Origin: Pseudomonadota bacterium
GTDB lineage: Bacteria; Pseudomonadota; Alphaproteobacteria; Rhizobiales; Rhizobiaceae
DNA length: 18,945 bases
NCBI GenBank assembly: GCA_023428515.1
Contig: JAEYXI010000102.1
Coordinates: 1 to 18,945, forward strand
Reading direction: 5' to 3'
This document shows positions 10,116-16,697 of this stretch, piece after piece (within the stretch, counting starts at the first letter, position 1; each line of letters starts with the position of its first letter). The notes under the pieces were generated by a model. It was not told the origin of the DNA, made no database searches, and worked only from the letters and a program-made list of their open reading frames with translations. Made by a program: the position numbers and the translations under genes.

Positions 10116-10215
10116 TGTGCTGAAAATCGGCACCGGAAGCAGCGGCAATCGTGCCGCGCCAGAGAAAGGAGAAACCCATGAATGGAAGTCCTTTATTTCG
10201 GCCAGCGGCCTTGGC

Positions 10216-10548
10216 GTGGAGCTAGGGCCTTTTGAGTTGAGGTTGCTGGCCTCAATTAAACGGCTCGCTGGAATGGCCTGGGGTTCCAACCTCCAAGCTG
10301 AACTCTCGCGAGAACTCGGACGGGATGTAGCTGTTGGACAGCTCTACCTCGCGCTCTCCAAGCTGGAGCGCAAAGGTTTGATCTCGTCGGAGAAAAGTGA
10401 TCCGGAGCCCGTACGTGGCGGCCGCTCGAAGAAGGTTTTCCGATTGGAAACACCGGGTGCGAGGGCTCTGGAAAGAACGGCTGCTATAGTAAATGCACCG
10501 GGTGTTCTCCGTCCACAGGAGATCCCCAATGGCGAGATTGCCATATAA
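10216..10548 (+). CDS. PadR-like winged-helix regulator, apparent 5' frameshift
   Basis: The reading frame gives a winged-helix protein of the PadR type: LGPFELRLLASIKRL (first helix), GMAWGSNLQAELSRELGRDVAVGQLYLALSK split over helices 2-3, ERKGLISSEKS and a beta wing ending VRGGRSKKVFRLETPGARAL. The best ribosome site (AAAGGAG, ATG at 10178) leads into another frame and stops after 15 codons. In the PadR frame the only usable start nearby is GTG 10216, without a clear Shine-Dalgarno. One extra A near 10186 would join ATG 10178 to this frame as MNGKSFISASGLGVELGPFE, so the gene is either frameshifted or carries a sequencing error. It overlaps the next gene by 20 bases. Base composition is less GC-rich than its neighbours. 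The effector domain is minimal, as in short PadR proteins. Confidence 0.7.
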   Translation: MELGPFELRLLASIKRLAGMAWGSNLQAELSRELGRDVAVGQLYLALSKLERKGLISSEKSDPEPVRGGRSKKVFRLETPGARALERTAAIVNAPGVLRPQEIPNGEIAI

Positions 10549-10762
10549 GATCGTTCGCTTTCTCGTCTGGATCACAGCAGATCGCGAACACCGAGACGAT
10601 CTGCTTGTCGCTTTCGATGAGCGGTTCGATGAATTGTACGAGGCATTTGGTCCGGCGTACGCGCATTGGTGGAGTGTTAGTCAAGCTCTCCGCTCTTTGC
10701 CCTACGGACTGATTGCTAGAATGATCAGGTGGGCTCTGCTTTTGTGGAGCTTCGCTTCCTGA
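10529..10762 (+). CDS. stand-alone 'permease prefix domain 2'-like small protein
   Basis: A 77-residue protein with a good ribosome site (AGGAG, seven bases before ATG 10529), overlapping the end of the PadR-like gene by 20 bases, so the two are co-translated. The pattern EHRDDLLVAFDERFDEL followed by WWSVSQALRSLP resembles the prefix domain found at the N-terminus of MacB/FtsX-like permeases that are commonly preceded by a PadR gene. Here the permease itself is missing, and the protein ends just after a short hydrophobic stretch (MIRWALLLWSF) that may anchor it to the membrane. The family assignment is from memory of that consensus. The role is unknown. Confidence 0.65.
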   Translation: MARLPYKIVRFLVWITADREHRDDLLVAFDERFDELYEAFGPAYAHWWSVSQALRSLPYGLIARMIRWALLLWSFAS

Positions 10763-10775
10763 GAGTCATATCAAC

Positions 10776-10800
10776 GGCAAGGGGTTTTGGTTCCCCTGCC
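10776..10800. terminator. bidirectional hairpin between convergent genes
   Basis: GGCA-A-GGGG (10776-10784) pairs with CCCCTGCC (10793-10800), leaving one bulged A and an 8-base TTTTGGTT loop. It sits exactly between the prefix-domain gene (+) and gdx (-), whose stop codon begins at the hairpin's right edge. There is no strong U tract on either strand, so it is a moderate terminator candidate. Confidence 0.4.
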
Positions 10801-11114
10801 TACGACACCAGCTTCAGCCCGACGATCCCCGAGACGATCAGCCCGATGCAGACAAGCCTGCCGACTGTCGCGGGTTCGCCGAGCAGGTAGACGCCGAGGA
10901 TGGCGGTGCCGACTGCGCCCACCCCGGTCCATATGGCATAGGCGGTGCCGACCGGCAGCGTCTTCAGCGCGAGGCCGAGCAGGCCGAGGCTGATCGCCAT
11001 GCTGACGGCGGTCAGCAGGGTCGGCACGAGCCGCGTGAAACCGTTGGTGTATTTGAGGCCGATGGCCCAGCCGACTTCGAACAGGCCGGCGACGAACAGA
11101 TAGACCCAGCTCAT
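10800..11114 (-). CDS. gdx: guanidinium exporter, SMR family (Gdx/SugE)
   Basis: A 104-residue four-helix small multidrug resistance protein that dimerises in the inner membrane and exports guanidinium in exchange for protons. It carries the SugE/Gdx-type N-terminus [20 protein letters not shown] with the essential Glu13, followed by KYTNGFTRL. The middle motif [21 protein letters not shown] is diagnostic of Gdx/SugE rather than QacE/EmrE drug pumps. ATG 11114 has GAGGA six bases upstream. The leader carries a guanidine-II riboswitch, which independently supports guanidinium as substrate. It lies downstream of the N-methylglutamate operon on the same strand, so read-through transcription is possible. 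The older name is sugE. Confidence 0.95.
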   Translation of the reverse strand: MSWVYLFVAGLFEVGWAIGLKYTNGFTRLVPTLLTAVSMAISLGLLGLALKTLPVGTAYAIWTGVGAVGTAILGVYLLGEPATVGRLVCIGLIVSGIVGLKLVS

Positions 11115-11135
11115 GGAACGTCCTCTGCGCTATAG

Positions 11136-11185
11136 GAAGGGTCGTCCCTTCATTCTCTGAAACGAAGCGCCCGAGGTCGTCCTCG
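11136..11185 (-). promoter_or_regulatory. guanidine-II (mini-ykkC) riboswitch in the gdx leader
   Basis: On the - strand two hairpins precede gdx. P1 is CGAGG-ACGA-CCTCG (11185-11172). P2 is GAAGGG-ACGA-CCCTTC (11151-11136). A 20-base linker separates them. Both have the ACGR tetraloop closed by GG/CC pairs that defines mini-ykkC, now the guanidine-II class, in which guanidinium binding makes the two loops kiss. P2 ends ten bases before the GAGGA ribosome site (11125-11121). A CCUC stretch in P1 could pair with that GAGG when ligand is absent, fitting translational control that turns gdx on with guanidinium. The loops, stems and gene partner are read directly; the switching mechanism is inferred from the class. 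Confidence 0.92.
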
Positions 11186-11241
11186 AGGTCATAGCTGAGC
11201 CTATCTAGAACGAATGGCCCGCAAGGTGAAGCGCCGCCAGG

Positions 11242-11868
11242 TCACGGCTGCCATGCCTGGGCGGCGTCGATCGAAACGCCATATTCCGCGCCGGAATCGA
11301 GCAGCGTGTGCCAGAGGCTCTCGGCGAAGGTGGCGAAGACCAGCAGGTGGAAAACGGCGTCCCCTTCCGCATCCTCGCCTCGCCAGAGATTGACCGCCGT
11401 GTGATCGATCGAGGTCGCGGCAGCCGCTCCGACGGGAAACGCCGCCGGATGCAGGTCGAGTGAACAGACTTTTGCCAGCATGTCGCGCGCGCGGGGGCCG
11501 GCGATGCGGAGCAGCGAGCGGCCGTCCGATTGCTCCGACAGCGACGCCGTGCCGGCAAAGGCAGTGCGCGCCCGTTCCACTCCTGCGCCGCGCGGCGCCA
11601 GCACGAGGAACTGGTCAGGCCCCGACCAGATCAGCAGCGCGCGGTTCGCGCTGATCGCCTCGGGCTTGGCCGGCGGCGCCTTGCCGAAAATCTCGGTGCT
11701 ACCTAGCACGACGCCGTCCCACTGGCCGCGCCGCGCCATCACCTGCACCAGCTCGAAACCGGTCAGTTCCACCATGGTCAGGCCAGCCGCGTCGTCCTTC
11801 GCGCCATGCCGACCTGCCGCGTAGATGCGCGACAGCGGCGTTGTCTCGGTCCAGGAAAGTTCAGCCAC
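11242..11868 (-). CDS. mgdD: sarcosine oxidase gamma-like subunit (probable MgdD)
   Basis: A 208-residue protein of the SoxG family, the smaller GcvT-like subunit of heterotetrameric sarcosine oxidase and of N-methylglutamate dehydrogenase. Visible family stretches are SANRALLIWSGPDQFLVLAP, SEQSDGRSLLRIAGPRARDM and the C-terminal NLWRGEDAEGDAVFHLLVFA region. The start is a GTG at 11868, chosen because a perfect AAGGAGG lies eight bases upstream and the gene then overlaps the alpha subunit's stop by eight bases (translational coupling). An upstream extension in frame is Arg/Ser-rich and looks like an antisense artefact. It is the last gene of the catabolic operon. The subunit name depends on the pathway call; soxG is the alternative. 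Confidence 0.88.
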   Translation of the reverse strand: MAELSWTETTPLSRIYAAGRHGAKDDAAGLTMVELTGFELVQVMARRGQWDGVVLGSTEIFGKAPPAKPEAISANRALLIWSGPDQFLVLAPRGAGVERARTAFAGTASLSEQSDGRSLLRIAGPRARDMLAKVCSLDLHPAAFPVGAAAATSIDHTAVNLWRGEDAEGDAVFHLLVFATFAESLWHTLLDSGAEYGVSIDAAQAWQP

Positions 11869-14848
11869 GCTGGCGTCCTCCTTCCGGATCGTAGAAGACC
11901 GGGTTGCAGATCTCGATCTCGTAGTCCTCGCCGCGCACCGGGTCGTGCGCCATGGCGATCTCGCCGATGCGCTCGCGGCCGTTCGAGACCAGGCCGAGGC
12001 CGATCCACTGGTCCATGACAGGCGAGAAGCAGACCGAGGTGACATAGCCGCCATCCGTCTCCGGTGCCGGCGTCTCGCCTTTCTTGATGACATGCGCGCC
12101 GGAGCGCAGCTGGCGAGCCTTGTCGACCGGTTTGATGCCCACCACGACCTGCCGGTCGGGCGCGACAAGCACCTCGCGCCCGGCCATGACGCGGCCGATG
12201 AAATCCTTCTTGGTCGACATCATCTTGCCGAGGCCGAGGTCGGCGGCTGTCGTCGTGCCGTTGAGCTCGGGTCCGGCGACGTGGCCCTTCTCGACGCGCA
12301 TGACGCCGAGTGCCTCGGTGCCGTAGGGAGTCACGCCGAACTGCTCGCCCGCGATCATCAGGTTACGAACGAGCGCGTCGCCGAAGCGTGCCGGCACGGA
12401 GATCTCGAAGGCCATCTCGCCGGAGAAGGAGATGCGGAAGAGACGCGCCGTCACGCCGCCGCGAAGCTGCACTTCCCTCGCGCCCATGAACGGGAACCCC
12501 TCGTTGGAAAGGTCCTCCTGGGGATCGACGATCTCCTTCAGGAGGTCGCGTGTCTTCGGCCCGGCGATCGAGAACTGCGCCCATTGGTCCGACACCGAGG
12601 TGAGCTGCACGTCGAGTTCGGGGAACAGAACCTGCCGGCAGAATTCGAGGTGCTGCATCACGAGGCCCGCCTTGGCGGTCGTGGTGGTCAGGAAATAATG
12701 GTCCTCGGCGAGCCTGGACGTCGTGCCGTCGTCATAGACCAGCCCGTCCTCGCGCAGCATCAGCCCGTAGCGCGCCTTGCCGACGGCGAGGCTGGAGAAG
12801 GTGTTGATGTAGACGCGGTCGAGGAACGCGCCCGCATCCTTGCCGTGTACGTCGATCTTGCCGAGGGTCGAGACGTCGCAGAAGCCGACGCCGCTGCGCA
12901 CCGCCTTGACCTCGCGCGTCACCGATTCCAGCCAGGTCTTCTCGCCTTTAACAGGATACCACTGCGCGCGCTTCCACAGGCCGGTGTCGACAAAGACAGC
13001 ACCGCGCTCGGCTGCCCAGTGATGCGACGGGGTTAGACGGGTACTGTGGAAATTCTCGTCGCGATGATGGCCGGCCAGCGCGCCGATGGCGATCGGCACA
13101 TAGGGCGGACGGTAGATCGTCGTGCCGGTCTCGGGGATGGAACGCCCGGTCAGCTCCGCCATGATGGCGAGACCCTGCACGTTGGAGTTCTTGCCCTGGT
13201 CGGTCGCCATGCCGAGCGTCGTGTAGCGCTTCAGGTGCTCGACGGACTGGAAGCCTTCGAGCGCGGCGAGCGCGACATCGGACGCGGTCACGTCGTTCTG
13301 GAAATCGACGAAGGCCTTTTTCTTGCCCTTCACATGCCAGACGGGCTTCAGCGCGTAAGCCGCATTGTCATCGGAGGAGGGCGCTTCGCCGGCGCTCCTG
13401 CCGAAGCCGAGATCGGCAGCCGCAGTGGCGCCCGCGGCATGACCCTCGCTCAGACAGTCGGCTAGCGAGAAGGAGCCGTTGGCGGAACCCGCCGCCACCA
13501 TGCCTGCAGGCGCTCCCTCAGGCACGAAGGCGGCGATGTCGTCGCGCCATTTCGGCCGTCCGCGATGCTGCGAGGTCAGCCCGACCGCCGGGTTCCAGCC
13601 GCCGGAGACGGCGAGGGCGTCCGCTTCAAGCGACGCAGTCGCGCCGCCGGCCAGCGCCACGGCGATCCTGCCTATGCCTGCCTTGCCGCCGTCGACATGG
13701 TCGACCACGCCGTTCAGCACTGCGAAGCCGTGCTTGGCCGCCAGCCCCCGCTGCTCGGCCGAGACGTCTCCGCGCGCATCGACGACGCCTGCGATGGTCA
13801 GCCCGGCGGCCAGCGCGGCGTCGACCGTCTTCCAGCCGTCGTCATTGTTGGTGAAGAGCGCCAGCCGCTTCGCTGGCGTCGCCGCGTAGCGGTTGATGTA
13901 GGTGCGCGCGGCAGACGCCAGCATCACGCCGGGCACGTCGTTGCCGCCGAAGACGACAGGCCGTTCCAGCGCTCCCGCCGCGACCACCGTGCGTTTGGCC
14001 ACGATGCGCCAAAGCCGCTGGCGCGGCTGGTGCTCGGGCGGCACCGGCACATTGTCGTTGACGCGTTCGAGCGCGGCATGAACGCCGTGGTCGAAGGCGC
14101 CGGTCACCGTCGTGCGCGTCATGATCCTGACGTCAGGCATGGCGCGAAGTTCAGCTTCGGTCCGCGCGATCCAGTCGGCGGCGGGCATGCCGTCGATCGT
14201 GCCGCCGTCCGACAGCAGCCGTCCGCCGAGCGAGGTGTCTTCTTCGCAGAGGACGACGCGCGCGCCCGCACGGCCTGCCGCGCGCGCTGCCGCCAACCCG
14301 GTGGGGCCGCCGCCCGCGATCAGCACGTCGCAATGCGCCCAGGCCTTTTCGTAGTGGTCCGGATCACTTTCCGGCGCTGCGCGGCCAAGACCGGCGGCGC
14401 GGCGGATCAGCGGCTCGTAGAGCTTCTCCCACAGCGCCGAGGGCCACATGAAGGTCTTGTAGTAGAAGCCGGCGACGAAGATCGGAGATGCCAGCTGGTT
14501 GATCGACAGAAAGTCGAAATTGAGCGACGGCCAGCGGTTCTGGCTCGCGGCGACCAGCCCGTCGTAGAGTTCCGTCGTCGTAGCGCGCGTGTTGGGCTCG
14601 CGCCGTGCGCCTTGGCGCAACTCGACCAGCGCGTTCGGCTCCTCCGAGCCCGCCGTCAATATGCCGCGCGGGCGGTGATACTTGAACGAGCGACCGACCA
14701 GCTTGACGCCGTTGGCGATCAGCGCCGAGGCCAGCGTGTCGCCGGCATAGCCGCTCATGGACTGCCCGTCGAAGCTGAAGTCGAGCGGCTTGCCGCGATC
14801 GATCAGTCCGCCCGAGGCGAGGCGGTGCGTCTGTCCGGTCTCGGCCAT
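11861..14848 (-). CDS. mgdC: sarcosine oxidase alpha-like subunit (probable MgdC)
   Basis: About 995 residues, the large subunit of the SoxA family. The N-terminus has a Fer2_4-like fold (FDGQSMSGYAGDTLASALIA) without obvious cluster cysteines, as in sarcosine oxidase. An NAD-binding Rossmann domain follows, with DVLIAGGGPTGLAAARAAG near residues 175-193. The C-terminal ~380 residues are an aminomethyltransferase (GcvT) fold ending in YGTEALGVMRVEKGHVAGPE, where the released one-carbon unit is passed to tetrahydrofolate. Two adjacent ATGs exist (14851, 14848). The second is preferred because GAGG then lies six rather than three bases away. It overlaps the gamma subunit gene. It is annotated as MgdC rather than SoxA because of the glutamine synthetase and glutamate-synthase-like genes upstream. 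Sarcosine as substrate is not excluded. Confidence 0.93.
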   Translation of the reverse strand: MAETGQTHRLASGGLIDRGKPLDFSFDGQSMSGYAGDTLASALIANGVKLVGRSFKYHRPRGILTAGSEEPNALVELRQGARREPNTRATTTELYDGLVAASQNRWPSLNFDFLSINQLASPIFVAGFYYKTFMWPSALWEKLYEPLIRRAAGLGRAAPESDPDHYEKAWAHCDVLIAGGGPTGLAAARAAGRAGARVVLCEEDTSLGGRLLSDGGTIDGMPAADWIARTEAELRAMPDVRIMTRTTVTGAFDHGVHAALERVNDNVPVPPEHQPRQRLWRIVAKRTVVAAGALERPVVFGGNDVPGVMLASAARTYINRYAATPAKRLALFTNNDDGWKTVDAALAAGLTIAGVVDARGDVSAEQRGLAAKHGFAVLNGVVDHVDGGKAGIGRIAVALAGGATASLEADALAVSGGWNPAVGLTSQHRGRPKWRDDIAAFVPEGAPAGMVAAGSANGSFSLADCLSEGHAAGATAAADLGFGRSAGEAPSSDDNAAYALKPVWHVKGKKKAFVDFQNDVTASDVALAALEGFQSVEHLKRYTTLGMATDQGKNSNVQGLAIMAELTGRSIPETGTTIYRPPYVPIAIGALAGHHRDENFHSTRLTPSHHWAAERGAVFVDTGLWKRAQWYPVKGEKTWLESVTREVKAVRSGVGFCDVSTLGKIDVHGKDAGAFLDRVYINTFSSLAVGKARYGLMLREDGLVYDDGTTSRLAEDHYFLTTTTAKAGLVMQHLEFCRQVLFPELDVQLTSVSDQWAQFSIAGPKTRDLLKEIVDPQEDLSNEGFPFMGAREVQLRGGVTARLFRISFSGEMAFEISVPARFGDALVRNLMIAGEQFGVTPYGTEALGVMRVEKGHVAGPELNGTTTAADLGLGKMMSTKKDFIGRVMAGREVLVAPDRQVVVGIKPVDKARQLRSGAHVIKKGETPAPETDGGYVTSVCFSPVMDQWIGLGLVSNGRERIGEIAMAHDPVRGEDYEIEICNPVFYDPEGGRQRG

Positions 14849-14877
14849 CATGCACCTCTCCGGTCGACAGTAGTGCT

Positions 14878-15039
14878 GCCCCTCACCTGCCTGCCGGCAT
14901 CCTCTCCCCGCAAGAGCGGTGAGAGGAGAGACGGCCGCAACGCCGCCACCTCCCTATCAGCACCTGCCAATGAGGCTAGCCGCAACGCTGGCGAACCCCT
15001 CTCCCCGTCCTTCACGGGGAGAGGGTAAGGGTGAGGGGC
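14878..15039. repeat. intergenic palindromic element with 10-bp terminal inverted repeats
   Basis: A 162-bp element fills most of the 217-base gap between the alpha and delta subunit genes. Its ends are perfect 10-bp inverted repeats (GCCCCTCACC at 14878-14887, GGTGAGGGGC at 15030-15039). Inside are two hairpins. One is 14901-14926 (11-bp stem, one mismatch, AAGA loop). The other is 14997-15025 (perfect 12-bp stem, CCTTC loop). CCTCTCCCCG-type hairpins of this kind are common between genes in rhizobial genomes. It carries no gene and would fold in the operon mRNA, perhaps altering the relative level of the subunits. Confidence 0.7.
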
Positions 15040-15065
15040 GGCACAAACCGTTCCGAGTACGCGCA

Positions 15066-15338
15066 TCACGACGCCACCTTCGCGCCGGCGCCCGCCACAG
15101 CTTCTACGGAGAAAATCTCATGCGTCGTGGTGCTGCGCCTGACCTTCAGCCAGGAGCGACAGCCCCCGCTGTGATACCAAAACTCCTCCATCTCCCCGGC
15201 GACATTGTCGCGCAGATAGACGTAGTCGTAGAACGCGTCCTCGCCGGCGTAAGGGCTCGGGCGCTTCGGCTTGGCGTCGCCCAGATAGGAGAACTCGCCG
15301 TTCTCGCGCGGGCCGCAGAAGGGACAGGCTATGCGCAT
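15066..15338 (-). CDS. mgdB: sarcosine oxidase delta-like subunit (probable MgdB)
   Basis: A 90-residue SoxD-family protein, the small zinc-binding subunit of the heterotetramer. The zinc ligands expected from the sarcosine oxidase structure are present: Cys5 and Cys8 in CPFCG, then His56 and Cys60 in WYHSGGCRSWLKVRR. The family core FYDYVYLRDNVAGEMEEFW is also present. The start lies 16 bases after the beta subunit's stop, so the two are co-transcribed. A GAGGA overlaps that stop codon, giving a rather distant ribosome site. Confidence 0.94.
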   Translation of the reverse strand: MRIACPFCGPRENGEFSYLGDAKPKRPSPYAGEDAFYDYVYLRDNVAGEMEEFWYHSGGCRSWLKVRRSTTTHEIFSVEAVAGAGAKVAS

Positions 15339-15354
15339 CTCTTGTCTGCTGTCC

Positions 15355-16608
15355 TCAATGCAAATTCGGTTGGGCGCCCTGGCCCTTTTCGTCGATCATC
15401 GCGCCGCGGCGGAAGCGGTCGAGCCGGAAGCGCGCCGCCTCCTTGTGCGGCTCGTCGCGCGCGATGAAGTGCGCGAAGACCAGCCCCGACGCCGGCGTCG
15501 CCTTGAAGCCGCCATAGCACCAGCCGGCGTTGAGGTAGAGCCCGTCGACCGGCGTCTTGTCGATGATCGGCGAACCGTCCATCGACATGTCCATGATGCC
15601 GCCCCACTGGCGTAGCAGGCGCACGCGGCCGATAACAGGCATCAGCGCCATGCCGCCCTCGCAGACATCCTCCACGACAGGCATGTTGCCGCGCTGGGCG
15701 TAGGAATTGTAGCCGTCTATGTCGCCGCCGAAGACCAGCCCACCCTTGTCCGACTGGCTGACGTAGAAATGCCCTGCGCCGAAGGTGATCACGCCGGGGA
15801 TCAGTGGCTTGATGCCCTCCGACACGAAGGCCTGCAGCACATGGCTCTCGATCGGCAGCCTGAGGTCGGCCATCGCGGCGACGCGCGACGAGTTGCCTGC
15901 CACCGCCACGCCGACCTTGCCGGCGCCGATCTTGCCACGCGACGTCTCCACCCCGGTCACGCGGCCGTTGGCGTCGCGCGTGAACCCGGTCACCTCGCAG
16001 TTCTGGATGATGTCGACGCCCAGCCTGTCGGCCGCAGGGGCATAGCCCCACACGACGGCGTCATGCCGCGCGGTGCCGCCGCGCGGCTGCAGGAGGCCGC
16101 CCTGGATCGGAAAGCGCGCATTGTCGAAATTGAGGAAGGGCGCCATCTTCCTCACCGCCGCCGCGTCCAGCAGTTCCGAGTCGATGCCGTTGATGCGCAT
16201 GGCGTTGCCGCGCCGCGCATAGGCGTCTCGCTGCGCGTCGGAATGATAGAGGTTCAGCACGCCGCGCTGGCTGACCATCGTGTTGTAGTTGAGGTCGCGC
16301 TCCATCGTCTCCCAGAGCTTCATCGACAGCTCGTAGAAGCCGATATTGCCGGGCAGAAGATAGTTGGAGCGGATGATCGTAGTGTTGCGGCCGGCGTTGC
16401 CGGAGCCGATCCAGCCCTTCTCCAGCACCGCGACGTTGCGGATGCCGTATTCGGCGGCGAGGTGATAGGCGGTGGCGAGGCCGTGACCGCCGCCGCCGAT
16501 GATCACCACGTCGTAGCGCGGCTTGGGTTCCGGGTCGCGCCAAGTGCGCGGCCATTTCTTGTGGCCGGAGAGGGCGGCGCGCGCGAGCGAGAAGATCGAG
16601 TATTTCAT
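15355..16608 (-). CDS. mgdA: sarcosine oxidase beta-like subunit (probable MgdA)
   Basis: A 417-residue FAD-dependent oxidoreductase of the DAO/SoxB family, the catalytic subunit where the N-methyl amino acid is oxidised. It has the dinucleotide motif VVIIGGGGHGLATAYHLA at residues 34-51, then AVLEKGWIGSGNAGRNTTIIR typical of SoxB. His182 in PRGGTARHDAVVWGY matches the region of the covalent FMN-linking histidine in sarcosine oxidase. The C-terminal FAD-contact region reads GLYLNAGWCYGGFKATPASG. The ribosome site is weak. The 89-base gap to the upstream glutamine synthetase gene holds a palindromic repeat. Homologues are usually named sarcosine oxidase beta. The neighbourhood favours N-methylglutamate dehydrogenase, and sequence alone does not settle the substrate. 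Confidence 0.93.
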   Translation of the reverse strand: MKYSIFSLARAALSGHKKWPRTWRDPEPKPRYDVVIIGGGGHGLATAYHLAAEYGIRNVAVLEKGWIGSGNAGRNTTIIRSNYLLPGNIGFYELSMKLWETMERDLNYNTMVSQRGVLNLYHSDAQRDAYARRGNAMRINGIDSELLDAAAVRKMAPFLNFDNARFPIQGGLLQPRGGTARHDAVVWGYAPAADRLGVDIIQNCEVTGFTRDANGRVTGVETSRGKIGAGKVGVAVAGNSSRVAAMADLRLPIESHVLQAFVSEGIKPLIPGVITFGAGHFYVSQSDKGGLVFGGDIDGYNSYAQRGNMPVVEDVCEGGMALMPVIGRVRLLRQWGGIMDMSMDGSPIIDKTPVDGLYLNAGWCYGGFKATPASGLVFAHFIARDEPHKEAARFRLDRFRRGAMIDEKGQGAQPNLH

Positions 16609-16641
16609 AGTCGGTGCTTCTGACTCGCCGCCTGTTTTCCT

Positions 16642-16688
16642 GGCATGGTCTTATCCGAAAACCGGTTCCCACTTTTCGGGACCATGCC
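16642..16688. repeat. short palindromic intergenic repeat
   Basis: A 47-bp imperfect palindrome. The outer 9-bp stem GGCATGGTC/GACCATGCC (16642-16650, 16680-16688) encloses a four-base TTAT bulge, an inner 7-bp stem CCGAAAA/TTTTCGG (16655-16661, 16673-16679) and an 11-base loop. From memory, this GAAAACCGGTTCCCACTTTT-type sequence recurs between genes across rhizobia and relatives. It sits between the glutamine synthetase and beta subunit genes and would form an mRNA hairpin within the operon. Confidence 0.7.
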
Positions 16689-16697
16689 TACCGCCCT

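Noticed and set aside
11115..11200. Guanidine-I (ykkC) riboswitch instead of guanidine-II
   Set aside because: None of the longer conserved ykkC segments is present, while the twin ACGA hairpins fit mini-ykkC exactly.
11825..13036. Long + strand frames opposite the alpha-like subunit and beta-like subunit genes
   Set aside because: The - strand reading gives full-length proteins with clear FAD/GcvT motifs; the + strand products have no recognisable features and odd composition.
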